Positions 4,508-6,211 of a stretch of DNA of 6,211 bases are shown in pieces. Source of the stretch: Pseudomonadota bacterium (GTDB lineage Bacteria > Pseudomonadota > Alphaproteobacteria > Rhizobiales > Xanthobacteraceae). Below the pieces are notes generated by a model. It was not told the DNA's origin. It ran no database searches and worked only from the letters and a program-made list of their open reading frames with translations. The position numbers were made by a program, and so were the translations under genes. Location: the NCBI GenBank assembly GCA_021779635.1, contig JAJYAH010000438.1:1-6211 (forward strand). The letters run 5' to 3'. Each line of letters begins with the position of its first letter. Positions within the stretch are counted from its first letter, which is position 1.

Positions 4508-6193
4508 CTATGGCCGCCCAAGGAACCCATACCCCTCGAGGAGCGCCTGGGCTGCCGCCGCGTCTCCAAAGAAGAACCGCCCCGCGAGGGTCGCGTCGGA
4601 TGCCGGAGGACGCTTGGTGTCGATCTCCTCTCCGAGCCATTTGCGTGCCTGCCAAGACCCGAGTTCGGCCATGCCTTCGACCAGGGCAGGATAGTGCTGA
4701 AGAGTCCACGTTTTCCAGGCGCCATGAGGTTCCAACACGCACAGGGCATTGTGCCCGAGGCAGTCGTAGGCGACACTGCAGGCGGCGGTTAGGTGACACT
4801 CATCACCGTACCGCGCGCGCGCCAGTTCATGATAGTTCGGCACCCGTCGCAGCATGGCGATCTCGCGCGCCCAAAACTCCCGCAGCTCTTGCTGAGCGGC
4901 GGCCTTCTGGAATGCCCTCCTACCGTCGGTGTGGCGACGGACGAATTCCATCGTGGCCGTAATTTCGATGGAATCGAGCGCAAGCAGCAAATGCCGTTCC
5001 GGTGATGAGACCGCCTGAGCGAAGGTCAGCTCGTCACCGTGGGCACGTTCAACAAAATGCAACAACTCGCCGAGGCTCCGCGAACGATTGTCGAGGATCA
5101 TGGCGAGTTTCGCCACCCGGCGCGCTGCGGCTGAATAGAGAATTATGACCTGTCGCGCAGCGTCTGCTGCGAAATTCGTGAGAAGCATAGGTATGAGCTG
5201 GGTCAACGCGGCGTACGGCGTTCGACCCGCCGTCGCAAGATAGACGGGAATCGGTTCGTGCTCGAGGCCTGCTTGCTCCAAACCGATTAGATAGCTCAGC
5301 GCATTAGCCCAGAACGCTGCATTTGCAGGACGAGGGCTATCGGGAAGGATCCTGTTAGTCACAAGCACGGGGAGTTCGTTCGCGCACGTCACGAGCCGCG
5401 CGGTCATCGCTTCCGCGATCACCTTCGAGTGGATGACGAAGAAATCGGCATCAACGAGTTGGGCGGGATCACTCCTTCCGACGGCGCCAATATGCGCGCA
5501 CAGCCCTACTTCGTGGTCGATACGCTCACGGCTGTTCTGCAGAATTCTTGCCCGCTTTTCGATGAGCCGACGATCGATCGCGGCACGAAATTCCTCAAGC
5601 CGCGAGAGGTGGTTCTCATTATCGAACGTCTTGTCGATCAGGCGCAGAACGCGACGGCGCTCGAAGAAGAACGCCTGCCACGGCAAGAGCAAGGCTCTCA
5701 GTTTGTCAAAATCCCGATCGAAGTCGGCCCTCGCAATGTGAAGCAGCGGCTCCCTGAGTGATTCTTCCCGATCGAAGACCTCAATCTTGTTGCCGTCGCA
5801 CAGGACTAGCAACGCGGCATTGACATCGGGGTGAGCGGCATATCGCAGCGCCTGATAGAGAGCATCCCGATCGAAATTTTCAGCACGGCCGGGACGCTTC
5901 GCCTCGATCAGCCAGAAGTTCTCCGCGAACAGCGTCATATTGTAGTCGAGCGCTTTGTGGCCGCCAAGGACTTCAACGGTTTTCTCGCGATCAAGCGAAA
6001 AATAGCTCTCCTTGTCGTAACCGAGAATTCGGATGAGTGGGTCGATGATCTCCGCCCGCACATCGGCCTCGGACCATTCCTCGATATTGAGCCGCATGAT
6101 GCGAGCAAGGACCTCGGGTGCGTCCGCGGGCCTTGCGGGGAGCGCCTTGGTGTTGAGGAGGAATTCGCGGGTCGCTTCGATCGATTGCATCAT
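4508..6193 (-). CDS. Solitary HsdR N-terminal (PD-(D/E)xK) nuclease-domain protein
   Basis: The N-terminal 150 residues match the type I restriction enzyme R-subunit N-terminal nuclease domain (HSDR_N). Numbering from the TTG at 6208: EADVRAEIIDPLIRILGY (47-64), then D88 in ALDYNM, the E102-A-K104 of WLIEAKRP, and Q119-x-x-x-Y123 (QALRY). These correspond to motifs I, II and the QxxxY motif known for HsdR. Family members cut DNA. There is no Walker A/B or DEAD-box helicase motor, and at 562 residues from the chosen start the protein is about half the length of a true HsdR. Residues about 200-566 are an unrecognised, mostly alpha/beta region. An in-frame TAG at 6209-6211 bounds the N-terminus; I chose the ATG at 6191-6193, but ATG 6190, GTG 6196 or TTG 6208 are possible, and no clear ribosome binding site is seen. 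No HsdM or HsdS gene is nearby. A defence role is inferred. The stop abuts the SDR3 remnant, so the C-terminus may not be native. Confidence 0.82.
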   Translation of the reverse strand: MMQSIEATREFLLNTKALPARPADAPEVLARIMRLNIEEWSEADVRAEIIDPLIRILGYDKESYFSLDREKTVEVLGGHKALDYNMTLFAENFWLIEAKRPGRAENFDRDALYQALRYAAHPDVNAALLVLCDGNKIEVFDREESLREPLLHIARADFDRDFDKLRALLLPWQAFFFERRRVLRLIDKTFDNENHLSRLEEFRAAIDRRLIEKRARILQNSRERIDHEVGLCAHIGAVGRSDPAQLVDADFFVIHSKVIAEAMTARLVTCANELPVLVTNRILPDSPRPANAAFWANALSYLIGLEQAGLEHEPIPVYLATAGRTPYAALTQLIPMLLTNFAADAARQVIILYSAAARRVAKLAMILDNRSRSLGELLHFVERAHGDELTFAQAVSSPERHLLLALDSIEITATMEFVRRHTDGRRAFQKAAAQQELREFWAREIAMLRRVPNYHELARARYGDECHLTAACSVAYDCLGHNALCVLEPHGAWKTWTLQHYPALVEGMAELGSWQARKWLGEEIDTKRPPASDATLAGRFFFGDAAAAQALLEGYGFLGRP

Positions 6194-6211
6194 CACACGA
6201 TAGCACAACTA

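Noticed and set aside
4504..4962. A 152-codon open frame on the + strand.
   Set aside because: It is antisense to the C-terminal coding part of the nuclease-like gene; Arg- and Pro-rich composition marks a shadow frame.
5429..5761. A 110-codon + strand open frame with a fairly normal-looking composition.
   Set aside because: It lies entirely opposite the nuclease-like gene, has no convincing ribosome binding site, and shows no motif I recognise.
4508..6193. A complete type I restriction-modification system.
   Set aside because: Only the nuclease domain of an R subunit is present. No helicase motifs, and no methylase or specificity subunit are seen in the window.

Overview
The window is GC-rich DNA, densely coding with strong GC bias at third codon positions. 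It looks proteobacterial, most plausibly an alpha-proteobacterium of the rhizobial or sphingomonad kind. That placement is an inference from composition and gene content; no rRNA or other marker gene is present.

Layout from left to right. (1) Positions 1-788, + strand: the 3' part of an AraC-family regulator whose start lies before the window. (2) Positions 789-851: a short convergent spacer with an imperfect hairpin. (3) Positions 852-4507, all - strand: an accessory oxidoreductase cluster. Read in the direction of transcription (high to low coordinates) it runs: a 5'-truncated SDR (short-chain dehydrogenase/reductase; SDR3, 4064-4507), a frameshifted SDR (SDR2, 3233-3999), an F420-reductase-like NAD(P)-binding protein (2603-3205), two SnoaL/NTF2-like small proteins (2122-2520 and 1638-2006), and a further SDR with odd ends (SDR1, 852-1598). 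(4) Positions 4508-6193, - strand: a 562-residue protein with an N-terminal type I restriction HsdR-like PD-(D/E)xK nuclease domain, no helicase motor, and a large C-terminal part I do not recognise. It ends at a TAG that is directly in frame with the SDR3 remnant.

The cluster looks like a small-molecule redox set: NAD(P)H-dependent SDRs, a second nucleotide-binding oxidoreductase, and NTF2-fold proteins of the kind found as isomerases, cyclases, hydrolases or binding proteins. A neighbouring AraC regulator may control it. The substrate cannot be told from sequence. Several members are damaged: SDR3 has lost its cofactor-binding half, SDR2 has a clear one-base deletion, and SDR1 has a non-ATG start, a Thr at the usual catalytic Ser position and a shortened, possibly frameshifted, C-terminus. 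A 115-base spacer between the two SnoaL-like genes reads like protein without a start codon. Together these suggest a decaying accessory cluster next to a recombination junction with a nuclease gene, although the two indels could also be sequencing errors.

I saw no tRNA, rRNA, CRISPR array, insertion sequence or attachment site. No gene-free stretch exceeds about 115 bases.
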